A stretch of 64,000 bases of DNA, taken from positions 62,001-126,000 of the forward strand of contig CAWHOA010000027.1 in NCBI GenBank assembly GCA_963830885.1. The letters are read 5' to 3'. The notes under the pieces are model-generated. The model was not told the origin of the DNA. It worked only from the letters and a program-made list of their open reading frames with translations, and did no database searches. Shown here piece by piece: positions 1-8,825 of the stretch. This stretch comes from JAIBJN01 sp963830885. Its GTDB lineage: Bacteria > Actinomycetota > Thermoleophilia > Gaiellales > Gaiellaceae. Each line of letters begins with the position of its first letter. Positions within the stretch are counted from its first letter, which is position 1. The position numbers and the translations under genes are program-made.

Positions 1-3
1 GGC

Positions 4-1413
4 CTATGCGGCAGGGAAGGCGACCTCGGCCCGCAGGCCGCCGTCGGCGACGAGCAGGAGCTCGCCGTCGAGCTCCTCGCTGACGAGCGCCCGGACGATC
101 GAGAGGCCGGTGCCTTCCCGGGCCGACTCGTCCCAGCCGCCGTTGTCGGCCACAGTGAGGAGCACGCGGCCGTTGGCACGGCCAAGCTCTACGCGCACCT
201 CCTCGCCGCCGTGCTCGAGCGCGTTGCCGAGGAGCTCGCAGAAGACGAGTGCGAGCGCCGTCGCGCGCTCGCCGTGGAGCGAGATCGGCTCGAGACGCGA
301 GCTCACCTGCTTGCCGGCGCCGAGGCCCTGGACGAGCATCGACCGCAGCCGATCGACGAGCTCGCCGAGGTCGACGTCGTCGTCGCGGCGCTCCGTCAGG
401 ACCTCGTGGACCGCAGCGATGGCGAGAATCCGGTTGACCGAGTCGCCGAGCGCCTTGCGCGGGTCGATGGGATCCGCGCTCGAGGCCTGCAGACGGAGGA
501 GCGACGCGACCGTCTGGAGGTTGTTCTTGACCCGGTGGTGGATCTCCTGGGCGAGCACGCCGCGCAGCACGGCGCGGCCGTGCTCCAGCGCGACGGCCGC
601 CTGGCGCGCGATCGAGGCGAGCAGACGGCGCTCCTCGTCGGTGAAGGGGGTGTCGCGATCGCAGACGAGCTCCCCGACCTGGCGGCCCTTCCAGCGAAGC
701 GGGAAGCGCACGGCATACGCGCCCGGCCGGCCCTCCGGCCAGGCGATCGTGCCGTCCTCGAGGACGAGCGCCGCGCCCGTCGCGGCGACGGTCGAAATCG
801 TCGTCACGACGATCGCCTCGAGGGACTCCTCCAGGTAGAGCGACTCGGAAACCGCCTCGGAGATCGCCGCCAGCGCCTCGAGCTCCGCCACTCGGCGTTG
901 CGCGTGGTCGTAGAGCTTCGCGTTCTCGATCGCCTGGGCGACCTGGCCCGCGATGGCCATCAGCAGGTCGATCTCGTCGTGGCTGAACTCGCGCGGCAGC
1001 TCCGTCCGGACGTTCAGCGCACCCTCGAGGCGGTCGCGGGCGAGGATCGGGACGGCCAGGATCGACTGGTACTGCGCCTCGCGCAGGTTGGGGAACTGCT
1101 TGAAGCGTGGATCCAGGTGCGCGTCGCGCGGGATCATCACCGGCGCGCGCTCCGCGGCCGCGGCACCCGTGATCCCTTCCCCGGGGCGCATCTTCGGCAC
1201 CCGGGTCATGTCCTCCACGCGCGTCCCGTGCGACGCGCGGAGGACGAGCTCGTTCGCCGCCTCGTCGTAGAGGTACACGAAGCAAGCGTCGGTCTCGAGC
1301 GCCTCCGCGACCTTGCGGGCGATCAGGTCGAACACCTCGTGGAGGTCGAGCGTGGAGTTCACCGCGGCGATCGTTTCGGTGAGCAGGCGGAGGTGGCGGG
1401 CGGAGCGATCCAC
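4..1413 (-). CDS. GAF-domain sensor histidine kinase (HisKA_2 type, PdtaS-like)
   Basis: Soluble sensor kinase with no membrane segment. A GAF domain occupies about residues 25-165 and a second, weaker GAF-like region follows. The dimerisation/phosphoacceptor helix carries EIHHRVKNNLQ near residue 293, the H-box of HisKA_2 kinases such as mycobacterial PdtaS, and a C-terminal HATPase domain has ELLGNALEH and a DNGG motif. The frame stays open to 1524, but that would overlap the divergent kinase gene, so I chose the GTG at 1413. The start is uncertain and no clear ribosome site is visible. The usual partner of this type is an ANTAR regulator, and none is seen in the window. Confidence 0.85.
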   Translation of the reverse strand: MDRSARHLRLLTETIAAVNSTLDLHEVFDLIARKVAEALETDACFVYLYDEAANELVLRASHGTRVEDMTRVPKMRPGEGITGAAAAERAPVMIPRDAHLDPRFKQFPNLREAQYQSILAVPILARDRLEGALNVRTELPREFSHDEIDLLMAIAGQVAQAIENAKLYDHAQRRVAELEALAAISEAVSESLYLEESLEAIVVTTISTVAATGAALVLEDGTIAWPEGRPGAYAVRFPLRWKGRQVGELVCDRDTPFTDEERRLLASIARQAAVALEHGRAVLRGVLAQEIHHRVKNNLQTVASLLRLQASSADPIDPRKALGDSVNRILAIAAVHEVLTERRDDDVDLGELVDRLRSMLVQGLGAGKQVSSRLEPISLHGERATALALVFCELLGNALEHGGEEVRVELGRANGRVLLTVADNGGWDESAREGTGLSIVRALVSEELDGELLLVADGGLRAEVAFPAA

Positions 1414-1462
1414 GGTGGTCCAACCATTCAAGCAGGGGTTTTGCGGCACCGATAACGACTGC

Positions 1463-4333
1463 GTGACCGTCTCGGCTCCGCCCGCGCCGAAAAGGCCGCC
1501 GCGCCTCGTCCTGCGCTTCGCCATCTACAGCGCCATCTCGCTCGCGCTCGCGTGGGTCGCCATCTTCTGGGTCGTCAGGAGCGAGGCCGAGGAGCGCGGG
1601 CGCCAACAGGTCGCCGACCACGCCGTCGAAGCGGCCGCCAGGATCGCGCCCTCGCTGACGGACGCCTACTTCGCCGGGCCGGTTTCCCCCGCCCGTCAGG
1701 CCGAGCTCGACGCGGTCTTCGAGCGCGAGCTCGTCGGCAATCTCCTGCGGATGAAGCTGTTGACGCCCAAGGGCGTCGTCGCCTACTCGACCGACCACGC
1801 GCAGATGGGCGAGCGAACCGAGGACACGGCCGACCTCCAGGCGGCCCTCAACGGGCAGACCGTGCAGGAGGTCAGCTCGCTCAACGACGACGGCGGCACC
1901 GCCGTCGAGGACGACTCCAAGGCGTTCGAGTCCTACGTCCCCGTCTACACGGGCGACCTGGGCAGGCCGGCGGGCGTCCTCGAGGTCTACGAGGCCTACG
2001 CGCCCGTGGCCGCCGAGATCCACGAGACGGTCACCCCGATCGGCGTGGCTCTCGGTCTCGCGCTCATCCTGCTCTACGCGGCGCTCTTTCCGATCCTGCG
2101 CCAGGTGACGCGGGCGCTCGACGCTCGCCACAAGGGGCTGGAGGACCATGCGGCGACGCTGGCCCAGGCGCTCGCCGAGCGCGACAAGGCCGAGGTGCGC
2201 GTCAGCCAGGCCGAGCGCAACCACCGGAGCCTCGTCGAGCAGCTGCCGCTCGTCATGTACATCACCCGGCTCGACGAGACCAGCTCCTGCATCTACATGA
2301 GCCCGCAGATCGAAGACCTCGTCGGCTACACGCCGCTCGAGTGCATGAGCGATCCCGAGTTCTTCATGAAGATCCTCCACCCCGACGACCGGGAGCGCAC
2401 GCAGGCCGCGCACCTCGAGGCGTACGAGACCGGCGAGCCCTTCTCGATCACGTACCGCATGCTCGCCAACGACGGGCGGGCAGTCTGGGTGCACGACGAG
2501 GTCACGATTGCCAAGGATGCCGCGGGTCGGCCGATGCACGCCCAGGGCTTCCTCGTCGACGTCACGCCGAAGATCGCCTCGCAGGAGGAGCGCGAGCGCC
2601 AGAACGCCGAGCTGCGCGCGCTCCACGAAACGGCGCTGCTTCTGATCGACGAGCTCGACCAGCAGAAGCTCCTCGAGCGGATCGCCGTGAAGGCCGGCGA
2701 GCTTCTCGGAACGGCGAACACCTACGTCTACCTGCGCGAGGACGACGAGCTCCAGGTCGCCGTCGGCACCGGGTCGTTCGCCGACAACGTCGGTGAGCGC
2801 CTGGGCAAAGGGGAGGGCCTCGCCGGCCGCGTGTGGGAGACGGCCGAGCCCCTGGCGATCAACGACTACTCCGCCTGGGAGGGGCGGATGGCACGCTTCG
2901 CGGACGAGGAACTCCACGCCGTCGTCGGCGTCCCGCTCCGCTCGCGCACCGAGGTCGTCGGCGTCCTCGGCCTTGCGCACTACGACCAGGAGGAGACCTT
3001 CGGGGAGCCCGAGATCGCACTCCTCTCGCGCTTCGCGCACCTCGCCTCCCTCGCTCTGGAAAGCGCCCGCCTCTACGCGGCGGCCCGGGACGAGCTGCAG
3101 GAGCGGCGTCGAGCGGAGGCGGCCCTCGGCGAGGCCGAGATCCGCTACCGGACCCTGGTCGAGCACCTGCCGCTCGTGACGTACATCAGCCCGCCCGACG
3201 CAGCCGTTGGGAATCTGTACGTCAGCCCGCAGGTCGAGGAGCTCCTCGGCTACCCGGCCGCGGACTGGATCACGAACCCCGATCTGCTGAACGAGACCGT
3301 CCACCCGGACGACATCGAGCGAGTCCTGGCAGACGCCGAGCGCCTGCGCGAGACCGGTGAGGCGCTCCGCTCCGAGTACCGCTACGTCAAGGCCGACGGC
3401 AGCGTCATCTGGGTGCTCGACGAGACGATCCTCGTCCGCGACGAGCAGGGGACGCCGCTCTGGGTGCAGGGATTCCTCGTCGACATCACCGAGAGCAAGT
3501 TGGCCGAGGAGACCCAAGCCCGCCTGGCGGCCGCCGAGAAAGACGCGCGCGCCCAGGCCGAGGCGGCCCAGCGCGACCTGGCCGCGCAGAACGAGCGCCT
3601 GCGCGAGCTCGACCGCCTGAAGGACGAGTTCATCGCCCTCGTCTCGCACGAGCTGCGCACGCCGCTGACCTCGATCCGCGGGTACACGGAGCTCCTGCTC
3701 GACGGCGAGGCCGGCGAGCTGACCGACGACCAGCGTCAGTTCCTGGGGGTGGTCGAGCGCAACTCGCTCCGGCTGCTCCATCTCGTCGGCGACCTCCTCT
3801 TCCTCGCCCAGGTCGAGGCGGGCAAGCTCGTCCTCGACGTCGGCGCGCTCGACCTCGGAGCCGTCGCGTCGGAGAGCGTCGAGACCGCCAGGCCGCAGGC
3901 CGAGGCCAGAGGCATCACGCTCACCCTGGCGACCGGGCCCGTGCCGCTCATCGTCGGCGACCGTGCCCGCATCGCCCAGCTCCTCGACAACCTCGTCTCC
4001 AATGCCGTCAAGTTCACGCCCGAGGGCGGTCGGGTCGACGTCCGCGTTCGCGCAGTCGAGAACCAGGCGCTCCTCGAGGTGCGTGACAGCGGCATGGGGA
4101 TCCCAGTCGGCGAGCAGGAGTTCCTGTTCGAGCGCTTCTTCCGCACCACCACCGCGACCGAGCAGGCGATCCAGGGCACCGGGCTCGGCCTGGCGATCTC
4201 GAAGGCGATCGTCGAGGCGCACGCCGGCCGGATCACCGTGGCGAGCGAGGAGGGCGCCGGCACGACCTTCCGCGTCGCGCTCCCGCTCCACCGCCAGGCG
4301 GACGTCCGGGAGCGGACGGAGGTGGCGAGCTGA
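1463..4333 (+). CDS. Membrane multi-sensor histidine kinase (PAS-GAF-PAS-HisKA-HATPase)
   Basis: 956-aa transmembrane sensor kinase. An N-terminal membrane helix (about residues 20-38), an extracytoplasmic sensory region and a second helix (about 190-212) are followed by a PAS domain with MSPQIEDLVGYTP, a GAF domain, a second PAS domain with VSPQVEELLGYP, a HisKA domain with the phosphoacceptor SHELRTPL, and a HATPase domain with DNLVSNAVKFTP and GTGLGLAISKAI. The GTG at 1463 is the first plausible start just before the hydrophobic segment. An upstream extension to 1313 would overlap the divergent kinase. A truncated receiver fragment directly follows, so the natural regulator partner may have been lost or replaced by the convergent PhoB-like gene. 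Confidence 0.88.
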   Translation: MTVSAPPAPKRPPRLVLRFAIYSAISLALAWVAIFWVVRSEAEERGRQQVADHAVEAAARIAPSLTDAYFAGPVSPARQAELDAVFERELVGNLLRMKLLTPKGVVAYSTDHAQMGERTEDTADLQAALNGQTVQEVSSLNDDGGTAVEDDSKAFESYVPVYTGDLGRPAGVLEVYEAYAPVAAEIHETVTPIGVALGLALILLYAALFPILRQVTRALDARHKGLEDHAATLAQALAERDKAEVRVSQAERNHRSLVEQLPLVMYITRLDETSSCIYMSPQIEDLVGYTPLECMSDPEFFMKILHPDDRERTQAAHLEAYETGEPFSITYRMLANDGRAVWVHDEVTIAKDAAGRPMHAQGFLVDVTPKIASQEERERQNAELRALHETALLLIDELDQQKLLERIAVKAGELLGTANTYVYLREDDELQVAVGTGSFADNVGERLGKGEGLAGRVWETAEPLAINDYSAWEGRMARFADEELHAVVGVPLRSRTEVVGVLGLAHYDQEETFGEPEIALLSRFAHLASLALESARLYAAARDELQERRRAEAALGEAEIRYRTLVEHLPLVTYISPPDAAVGNLYVSPQVEELLGYPAADWITNPDLLNETVHPDDIERVLADAERLRETGEALRSEYRYVKADGSVIWVLDETILVRDEQGTPLWVQGFLVDITESKLAEETQARLAAAEKDARAQAEAAQRDLAAQNERLRELDRLKDEFIALVSHELRTPLTSIRGYTELLLDGEAGELTDDQRQFLGVVERNSLRLLHLVGDLLFLAQVEAGKLVLDVGALDLGAVASESVETARPQAEARGITLTLATGPVPLIVGDRARIAQLLDNLVSNAVKFTPEGGRVDVRVRAVENQALLEVRDSGMGIPVGEQEFLFERFFRTTTATEQAIQGTGLGLAISKAIVEAHAGRITVASEEGAGTTFRVALPLHRQADVRERTEVAS

Positions 4334-4446
4334 GCTCCCCGGCCAACCTCCGCCCTCTCGTCCTCGTCGCCGACGACGACCCGGACATCCTCGCGCTCGT
4401 CCGCTTCCGGTGCAAGCGCTGGGCGAGCTCGTTCAGTCAGCGCTAG
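4330..4446 (+). pseudogene. Truncated response-regulator receiver fragment
   Basis: Overlapping the stop of the histidine kinase, a 38-codon frame beginning at CTG reads LVLVADDDPDILALVRFRCK and then stops at TAG. This is the first strand, acidic pocket (DDD) and first helix of a response-regulator receiver. The phosphoacceptor strand and everything after it are missing. The overlap with the kinase stop looks like the coupled start of a former kinase-regulator pair. It is probably a remnant rather than a functional peptide. Confidence 0.6.
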
Positions 4447-4492
4447 GCGTCCGGCCGAGGGGTGGCCGCGGTGAATGACCGCGTGGCGCCTG

Positions 4493-5209
4493 TCAGGCGC
4501 CCTGGTTCATCTTCCGCGCGGGCCCCTGAGGCCGGTAGCGATAGCCGAAGCCGCGCACCGTCTCGATCACGGACGCATCGACGCCGGCTCCCTCGAGCTT
4601 GCGACGCAGGTAGCCGACGTAGAGCTTGACCTGGTCGCGCGAGGCCGAGAACGAATCGCCCCATACGAGCTCCAGCACCTGGTCATGCAAGAGCAGCTGG
4701 CCGGGATGGCGCACGAAGGCCGCGAGCAGCCGGAACTCGAGCGGCGTGAGCGCCACGTCCTCGCCGCTGACGGAGACGCTGCGCTCGGCGAAGTCGACCT
4801 GGAGGACCGAGTCGGCGTAGGTCTCCTGGGTCTCCTCGCGCGGCCCGGCGCGCCGGAGCATCGCCTCGATCCGGGCGAGCAGCTCCTGCCGCCCGAAGGG
4901 CTTGGTGATGTAGTCGTCCGCCCCCGCCTTCAGCCCGCGCACCTTTTCGAGCTCGGCGGCTCTCGCCGTCAGCATGGCCACGGGGACGTCGGACAGGTCG
5001 CGAATGCGCTCGAGCGTCTGCCAGCCGTCGAGCTCGGGCATCGAGACGTCGAGGAGGACGACGTCGGGGGGCGTCGCGTAGAACGAACGCAGCGCGTCCT
5101 TCCCGTTCGCGGCCTCGCTGACGCCGTAGCCCTGGCGCTCGAGCAGCTCCTTGACCAGACCGCGGATGTCGGGGTCGTCGTCGACCACGAGTACGTGAGC
5201 GCGTTTCAT
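4493..5209 (-). CDS. OmpR/PhoB-family response regulator
   Basis: 238-aa two-domain regulator. The receiver domain (about 1-120) has the acidic pair after VLVVDDDPD, the phosphoacceptor Asp54 in LLDVSMPELDG and the conserved Lys in YITKPFG. The C-terminal winged helix (about 140-230) ends with the family pattern VRGFGYRYR. It is convergent with the multi-sensor kinase and the receiver fragment, and is a candidate partner for either kinase nearby. ATG start at 5209. Confidence 0.92.
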   Translation of the reverse strand: MKRAHVLVVDDDPDIRGLVKELLERQGYGVSEAANGKDALRSFYATPPDVVLLDVSMPELDGWQTLERIRDLSDVPVAMLTARAAELEKVRGLKAGADDYITKPFGRQELLARIEAMLRRAGPREETQETYADSVLQVDFAERSVSVSGEDVALTPLEFRLLAAFVRHPGQLLLHDQVLELVWGDSFSASRDQVKLYVGYLRRKLEGAGVDASVIETVRGFGYRYRPQGPARKMNQGA

Positions 5210-5267
5210 ACCGGTTCCTTACCAGATCCCCCCGGGATCCGCGCATGGCTGTCCGATGGTGAGAGTC

Positions 5268-5630
5268 ATGAGGATCCTCGTGGTCGAGCCCCACGCCGAG
5301 GTCCGCGCCCTCCTGGCGCACGTGGTCGAGCGTCTCGGACACGAGGCCGTCTTCCCTTCTGGACGCCGCGGCGAGGTCCTCCCGGACGGGGACGTGGACG
5401 TGCTCCTGCTCGAGCCGGCCGACCCTGCGGCCAGAGCGGTGGCGGAGCGACTGCACCGCCGTCAATGGAAGCTCCCGATCGTCTGCGCCAGCATCTATCC
5501 CGATTTCGAGCCGCTCGGGAGCCTGCGACCGTTTGCCTATCTCATCAAGCCGTTCGGCCTGAACGAGCTCGAGCGCGCCCTCTGCGCGGCCGTGGACAGC
5601 GTCGACCGACCGGCGAAACTGGCGTCCTAG
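5268..5630 (+). CDS. Stand-alone degenerate receiver-domain protein
   Basis: 120-aa single-domain protein with the receiver layout: a first strand MRILVVEP, a central strand VDVLLLEP and the switch-region Lys in LIKPFG (K94). The phosphoacceptor Asp position is Glu (E49), and the usual acidic pair is reduced to Glu-Pro. It is therefore unlikely to be phosphorylated and may mimic a phosphorylated state or serve as a binding module. The ATG at 5268 has GGTGAG upstream; an in-frame ATG at 5256 is the alternative. It is divergent from the PhoB-like regulator across a short spacer. Confidence 0.7.
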   Translation: MRILVVEPHAEVRALLAHVVERLGHEAVFPSGRRGEVLPDGDVDVLLLEPADPAARAVAERLHRRQWKLPIVCASIYPDFEPLGSLRPFAYLIKPFGLNELERALCAAVDSVDRPAKLAS

Positions 5631-5745
5631 CCCGTTAACGACCACGAGCCGCTCAGAAAGCAGCTCGCGGTCGGCCGTCAGTCAGTCCCCCGCTTCAAGG
5701 AGAAGCGGCGACACCGCGATCCATATTACGCCTCCCCGCTGGTTC

Positions 5746-7098
5746 CTACAAGACCGGCAGGTACTTCTCCAGCTCCCACGGCGTCAGCTGGACGCGATAC
5801 TCGTCCCACTCTGCCCGCTTGAGCTTCACGTAGGCGTCGAAGATGTGGTCGCCGAGGGCGCGGCGGACGAGGTCGGAGCCGGCCAGCTCCTCGATCGCCT
5901 CGCCGAGGGACTCGGGCAGCGCCACGATGCCGCGCTCCTTCCGCTCGTCCGCCGACAGCTTGTAGAGGTTCTTCTCCATCGGCGGCGGCAGCTCGTAGCC
6001 CTGCTCGATGCCTTCGAGGCCGGCGTGCAGGAGCGCCGCGAACGTCAGGTACGGGTTACAGGCCGGATCGGGGCAGCGGATCTCGGCGCGCGTGGCTTGC
6101 TCGTTCCCCGGCTTGTAGAGCGGGATGCGGATCAGAGCAGAGCGGTTCCGCCGCGACCAGGCGGCGTAGACGGGCGCCTCGTAGCCCGGCACGAGCCGCT
6201 TGTAGGAGTTCACCCACTGCGCGAAGACGGCCGCGATCTCACGTGCGTGCCGGAGCTGGCCCGCGATGAAGCCCTTGCCGACCTCGGAGAGGCTCCACTC
6301 GTCGTCGGCGTCGAAGAACGCGTTCTTGCCGCCGGAGAAGAGCGACTGGTGCGTGTGCATCCCCGAGCCGTTCTCGCCGAAGATCGGCTTCGGCATGAAC
6401 GTCGCGTGGTAGCCGGCCTTCTTGGCGATCTCCTTGACGACGAGCCGGTAGGTGATCGTGTGGTCGGCCATGGAAAGCGCGTCGGTGAATTGCATGTCGA
6501 TCTCGTGCTGGGACGGGCCGACCTCGTGGTGGACGTACTCGATCGGGATCCCCATCTTCTCGAGCGCCCTCACGGTGTCGTGGCGCAGATCGGTGGCCGC
6601 GTCCATGGTCGTCATGGCGAAGTAGCCGCCCTCGTCGAGGGTCTCCGTTCCGGTGTCGTCCTTGAAGAGGAAGTACTCGAGCTCCGGGCCGACGTTGAAG
6701 GTGTCGAAGCCCATCCCCTTCATGCGCTCGAGCGCGAGGCGCAGGACGTGACGGGGGTCGCCCGCGTAGGGCTCGCCGTCGGGGGTGACGACGTCGCAGA
6801 TCATCCGCCCGACCGTGTAGCTCCCCTCGGGCACGAGCTGGAACGTCGCCGGATCGGGAATCGCGACCATGTCGGACTCCTCGATCGCGTTGAAGCCGGT
6901 GATCGACGAGCCGTCGAAGCCCATCCCGTCGTCGAGCGCGCCCTCGAGCTCCTGAAGCGTGGCCGCGAAGCTCTTGAGGTGTCCCTCGATGTCCGTGAAC
7001 CAGAGGTGGACGAACTCGACCTCCTCTTCGGTGACCCGCTCGAGCACCTCCTTCCGCGCGGCCGGATCGCTCTTCGCCCTCCCGCTGGCCTCCGCCAT
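5746..7098 (-). CDS. glnA: Glutamine synthetase type I (alpha-like)
   Basis: 450-aa type I glutamine synthetase, which ligates ammonia to glutamate using ATP in the cytoplasm. It has the beta-grasp region with GMGFDGSSI, the metal-binding VGPELEYFLF, the NGSGMHTHQS loop, and the ATP-site region VPGYEAPVY followed by RNRSALIRIP. The length and the ...NLYKLSADERKERGI... region resemble the alpha subgroup. The position equivalent to the adenylylation Tyr is Tyr. It is divergent from a second glutamine synthetase gene. A hairpin (CCGCTTC/GAAGCGG) lies beyond its 3' end before the convergent receiver gene. Confidence 0.95.
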   Translation of the reverse strand: MAEASGRAKSDPAARKEVLERVTEEEVEFVHLWFTDIEGHLKSFAATLQELEGALDDGMGFDGSSITGFNAIEESDMVAIPDPATFQLVPEGSYTVGRMICDVVTPDGEPYAGDPRHVLRLALERMKGMGFDTFNVGPELEYFLFKDDTGTETLDEGGYFAMTTMDAATDLRHDTVRALEKMGIPIEYVHHEVGPSQHEIDMQFTDALSMADHTITYRLVVKEIAKKAGYHATFMPKPIFGENGSGMHTHQSLFSGGKNAFFDADDEWSLSEVGKGFIAGQLRHAREIAAVFAQWVNSYKRLVPGYEAPVYAAWSRRNRSALIRIPLYKPGNEQATRAEIRCPDPACNPYLTFAALLHAGLEGIEQGYELPPPMEKNLYKLSADERKERGIVALPESLGEAIEELAGSDLVRRALGDHIFDAYVKLKRAEWDEYRVQLTPWELEKYLPVL

Positions 7099-7229
7099 CG
7101 TCCCAACCTCCCCTTTAACGCAAGCAGCCCCGGGCCGCCGTCGGCCCGAGGCCTCGTCGCCTCGAATGACGCGGGGATTGTATACGACGGTTCGACCCGG
7201 TCCGGCCTTGTGGTTCGTCCCGACGGTCA

Positions 7230-7316
7230 GCTACTGTGGAGGAGCGAGGCACCGCCGAAGGTGCCCCGCGCAGGCGATGCAGCCTCAGAGGTCGACACGA
7301 CCGCTGGGGCTTTTTT
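7230..7316 (+). promoter_or_regulatory. Candidate attenuator or riboswitch-like leader of the second glnA
   Basis: The leader of the downstream glutamine synthetase gene holds a strong hairpin, GGCACC (7248-7253) with GGTGCC (7260-7265) around loop GCCGAA. A second possible stem pairs CCCCGCG (7264-7270) with CGCTGGGG (7302-7309, one bulged T) and runs straight into six T residues (7311-7316), 20 bases before the start codon. The two stems share two C residues and are partly mutually exclusive, as expected of an attenuator. The CCGCCGAAGG box recalls glycine riboswitches, but the rest does not match a class I can name. Ligand unknown. Confidence 0.45.
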
Positions 7317-7336
7317 CATGGACCGAAGGAGGGGCG

Positions 7337-8779
7337 ATGCAGGAGATCGAGACGAGGGCATACCTGGCGAACGGCTCCCAGCCGGAAGCCGATGAGGCGG
7401 TCGCATGGGCCTTCGAGCAGAAGGCGCAGCTGGTCGACCTCAAGTTCTGCGACCTGCTCGGGAGCTGGCAGCACATGACGCTCCCTGTCAGCGCGTTCGG
7501 GACGTCTGCCTTCACGGAGGGCCTCGGCTTCGACGGCTCCTCGATCCGCGGCTGGCAGGGGATCGCCGAGAGCGACCTCCTGCTGATGCCGGACCCGGGG
7601 AGCGCGATCCTCGACCCCTTCACGGCGGTGCCGACGCTCTCGCTCCTCTGCGAGATCGCCGACCCGACCACCGGGGAGGCCTACGGGCGTGACCCGCGCC
7701 GCATCGCCCGCAGGGCGGAGACCTATCTGACCGAGACCGGGATCGCCGACACGGCCCACTTCGGCCCCGAGTGCGAGTTCTTCGTCTTCGACGAGGTGTC
7801 CTACGAGCTCTCGCCGCACCGCGCCCACTTCGCGGTCGACTCGGCCGAGGGCCACTGGAACTCCTCGGTGCCCGGGCTCGGCTACACGGTGCGCGAGAAG
7901 GGCGGCTACTTCCCGCCGGCCCCGCACGACACGCTCCACGACCTCCGTTCCGAGATCGTCCTCACGCTCGAGCGCCTGGGGATCCCGTGCGAGTTCCACC
8001 ACCACGAGGTCGCCACGGCGGGTCAGTGCGAGGTCGACCTCCGCTACCAGTCGCTCACACGCATGGCCGACCAGGTCATGACCTACAAGTACGTCGTCCG
8101 CAACGTCGCGCGGGCCGCGGGCAAGAGCGCCACGTTCATGCCGAAGCCGATCTTCGGCGACAACGGCTCCGGGATGCACACGCACCAGTCGCTCTGGAAG
8201 GAGGGCACGCCGCTCTTCGCGGACAAGTCGGGCTACGCGGGGCTCTCGCAGCTCGCCCGGAGCTACCTGGGCGGCATCATCATGCACGCGCCGTCGCTGC
8301 TCGCCTTCTGCGCGCCCACGACGAACTCATACCGCCGGCTCGTGCCCGGGTACGAGGCGCCCGTGAACCTCGTGTACTCGCAGCGCAACCGCTCCGCCGC
8401 GATCCGCATCCCCATGTACTCGGAGTCGGCGCCGGCCAAGAGGATCGAGTTCCGCTGCCCCGACCCGACCGCGAACCCGTACCTCGCCTTCGCCGCCATG
8501 CTGATGGCGGGGATCGACGGCGTGCAGAAGGGCCTCGACCCCGGCGAGCCCGCCGACTTCGACCTCTTCGAGGAGCGGCGGGGGGACATCGCGCAGGTGC
8601 CCGGCTCGCTCGCCGAGGCGCTGGACGCGCTCGAGCACGACCACGACTTCCTCCTCGAGGGCGACGTCTTCACCGAGGAGCTCATCCGCACCTGGATCGC
8701 CTACAAGCGCGAGCAGGAGGTCGACGTCGTGGCCCTCAGGCCGCACCCTGCCGAGTTCGCGCTCTACTACGACGCCTGA
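7337..8779 (+). CDS. glnA: Glutamine synthetase type I (second copy, Phe at adenylylation site)
   Basis: 480-aa type I glutamine synthetase with GLGFDGSSIRG, FGPECEFFVF, NGSGMHTHQSLW, VPGYEAPVNLVY and RNRSAAIRIP, and a C terminus ending in ALYYDA as in the beta subgroup. The segment equivalent to the adenylylation loop reads ADFDLFEERRGDI; aligning from the following GSLAEAL block places Phe where adenylylated enzymes have Tyr. AAGGAGGGG lies six bases before the ATG at 7337, and the frame upstream of that is not coding. A terminator-like leader precedes it. It could be a paralogue with a separate metabolic role; catalytic loops look intact. Confidence 0.93.
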   Translation: MQEIETRAYLANGSQPEADEAVAWAFEQKAQLVDLKFCDLLGSWQHMTLPVSAFGTSAFTEGLGFDGSSIRGWQGIAESDLLLMPDPGSAILDPFTAVPTLSLLCEIADPTTGEAYGRDPRRIARRAETYLTETGIADTAHFGPECEFFVFDEVSYELSPHRAHFAVDSAEGHWNSSVPGLGYTVREKGGYFPPAPHDTLHDLRSEIVLTLERLGIPCEFHHHEVATAGQCEVDLRYQSLTRMADQVMTYKYVVRNVARAAGKSATFMPKPIFGDNGSGMHTHQSLWKEGTPLFADKSGYAGLSQLARSYLGGIIMHAPSLLAFCAPTTNSYRRLVPGYEAPVNLVYSQRNRSAAIRIPMYSESAPAKRIEFRCPDPTANPYLAFAAMLMAGIDGVQKGLDPGEPADFDLFEERRGDIAQVPGSLAEALDALEHDHDFLLEGDVFTEELIRTWIAYKREQEVDVVALRPHPAEFALYYDA

Positions 8780-8792
8780 GCCTGTCTTCTCC

Positions 8793-8825
8793 GGACACGT
8801 CAGGGGTCTGACCCCTGACGTGTCC
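8793..8825. repeat. 15-bp-stem palindrome downstream of glnA
   Basis: A perfect inverted repeat of GGACACGTCAGGGGT and its complement around a 3-base CTG loop, 14 bases after the glutamine synthetase stop. A related palindrome with the core GGGGTCAGACCCC lies at 8979-8995. No T tract follows, so it is not a canonical intrinsic terminator. It may act as a REP-like 3' hairpin. Confidence 0.7.

Noticed and set aside
211..1455. Long plus-strand open frame opposite the PdtaS-like kinase
   Set aside because: Third-position GC makes antisense frames long in this genome. The product is Arg/Asp-rich with no domain, while the minus frame has clear GAF and kinase motifs.
7230..7316. Calling the glnA leader a glycine riboswitch
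   Set aside because: Only the CGCCGAAGG-like box fits; the conserved CTCAGG-CAAAAGGAC half is not present in recognisable form.
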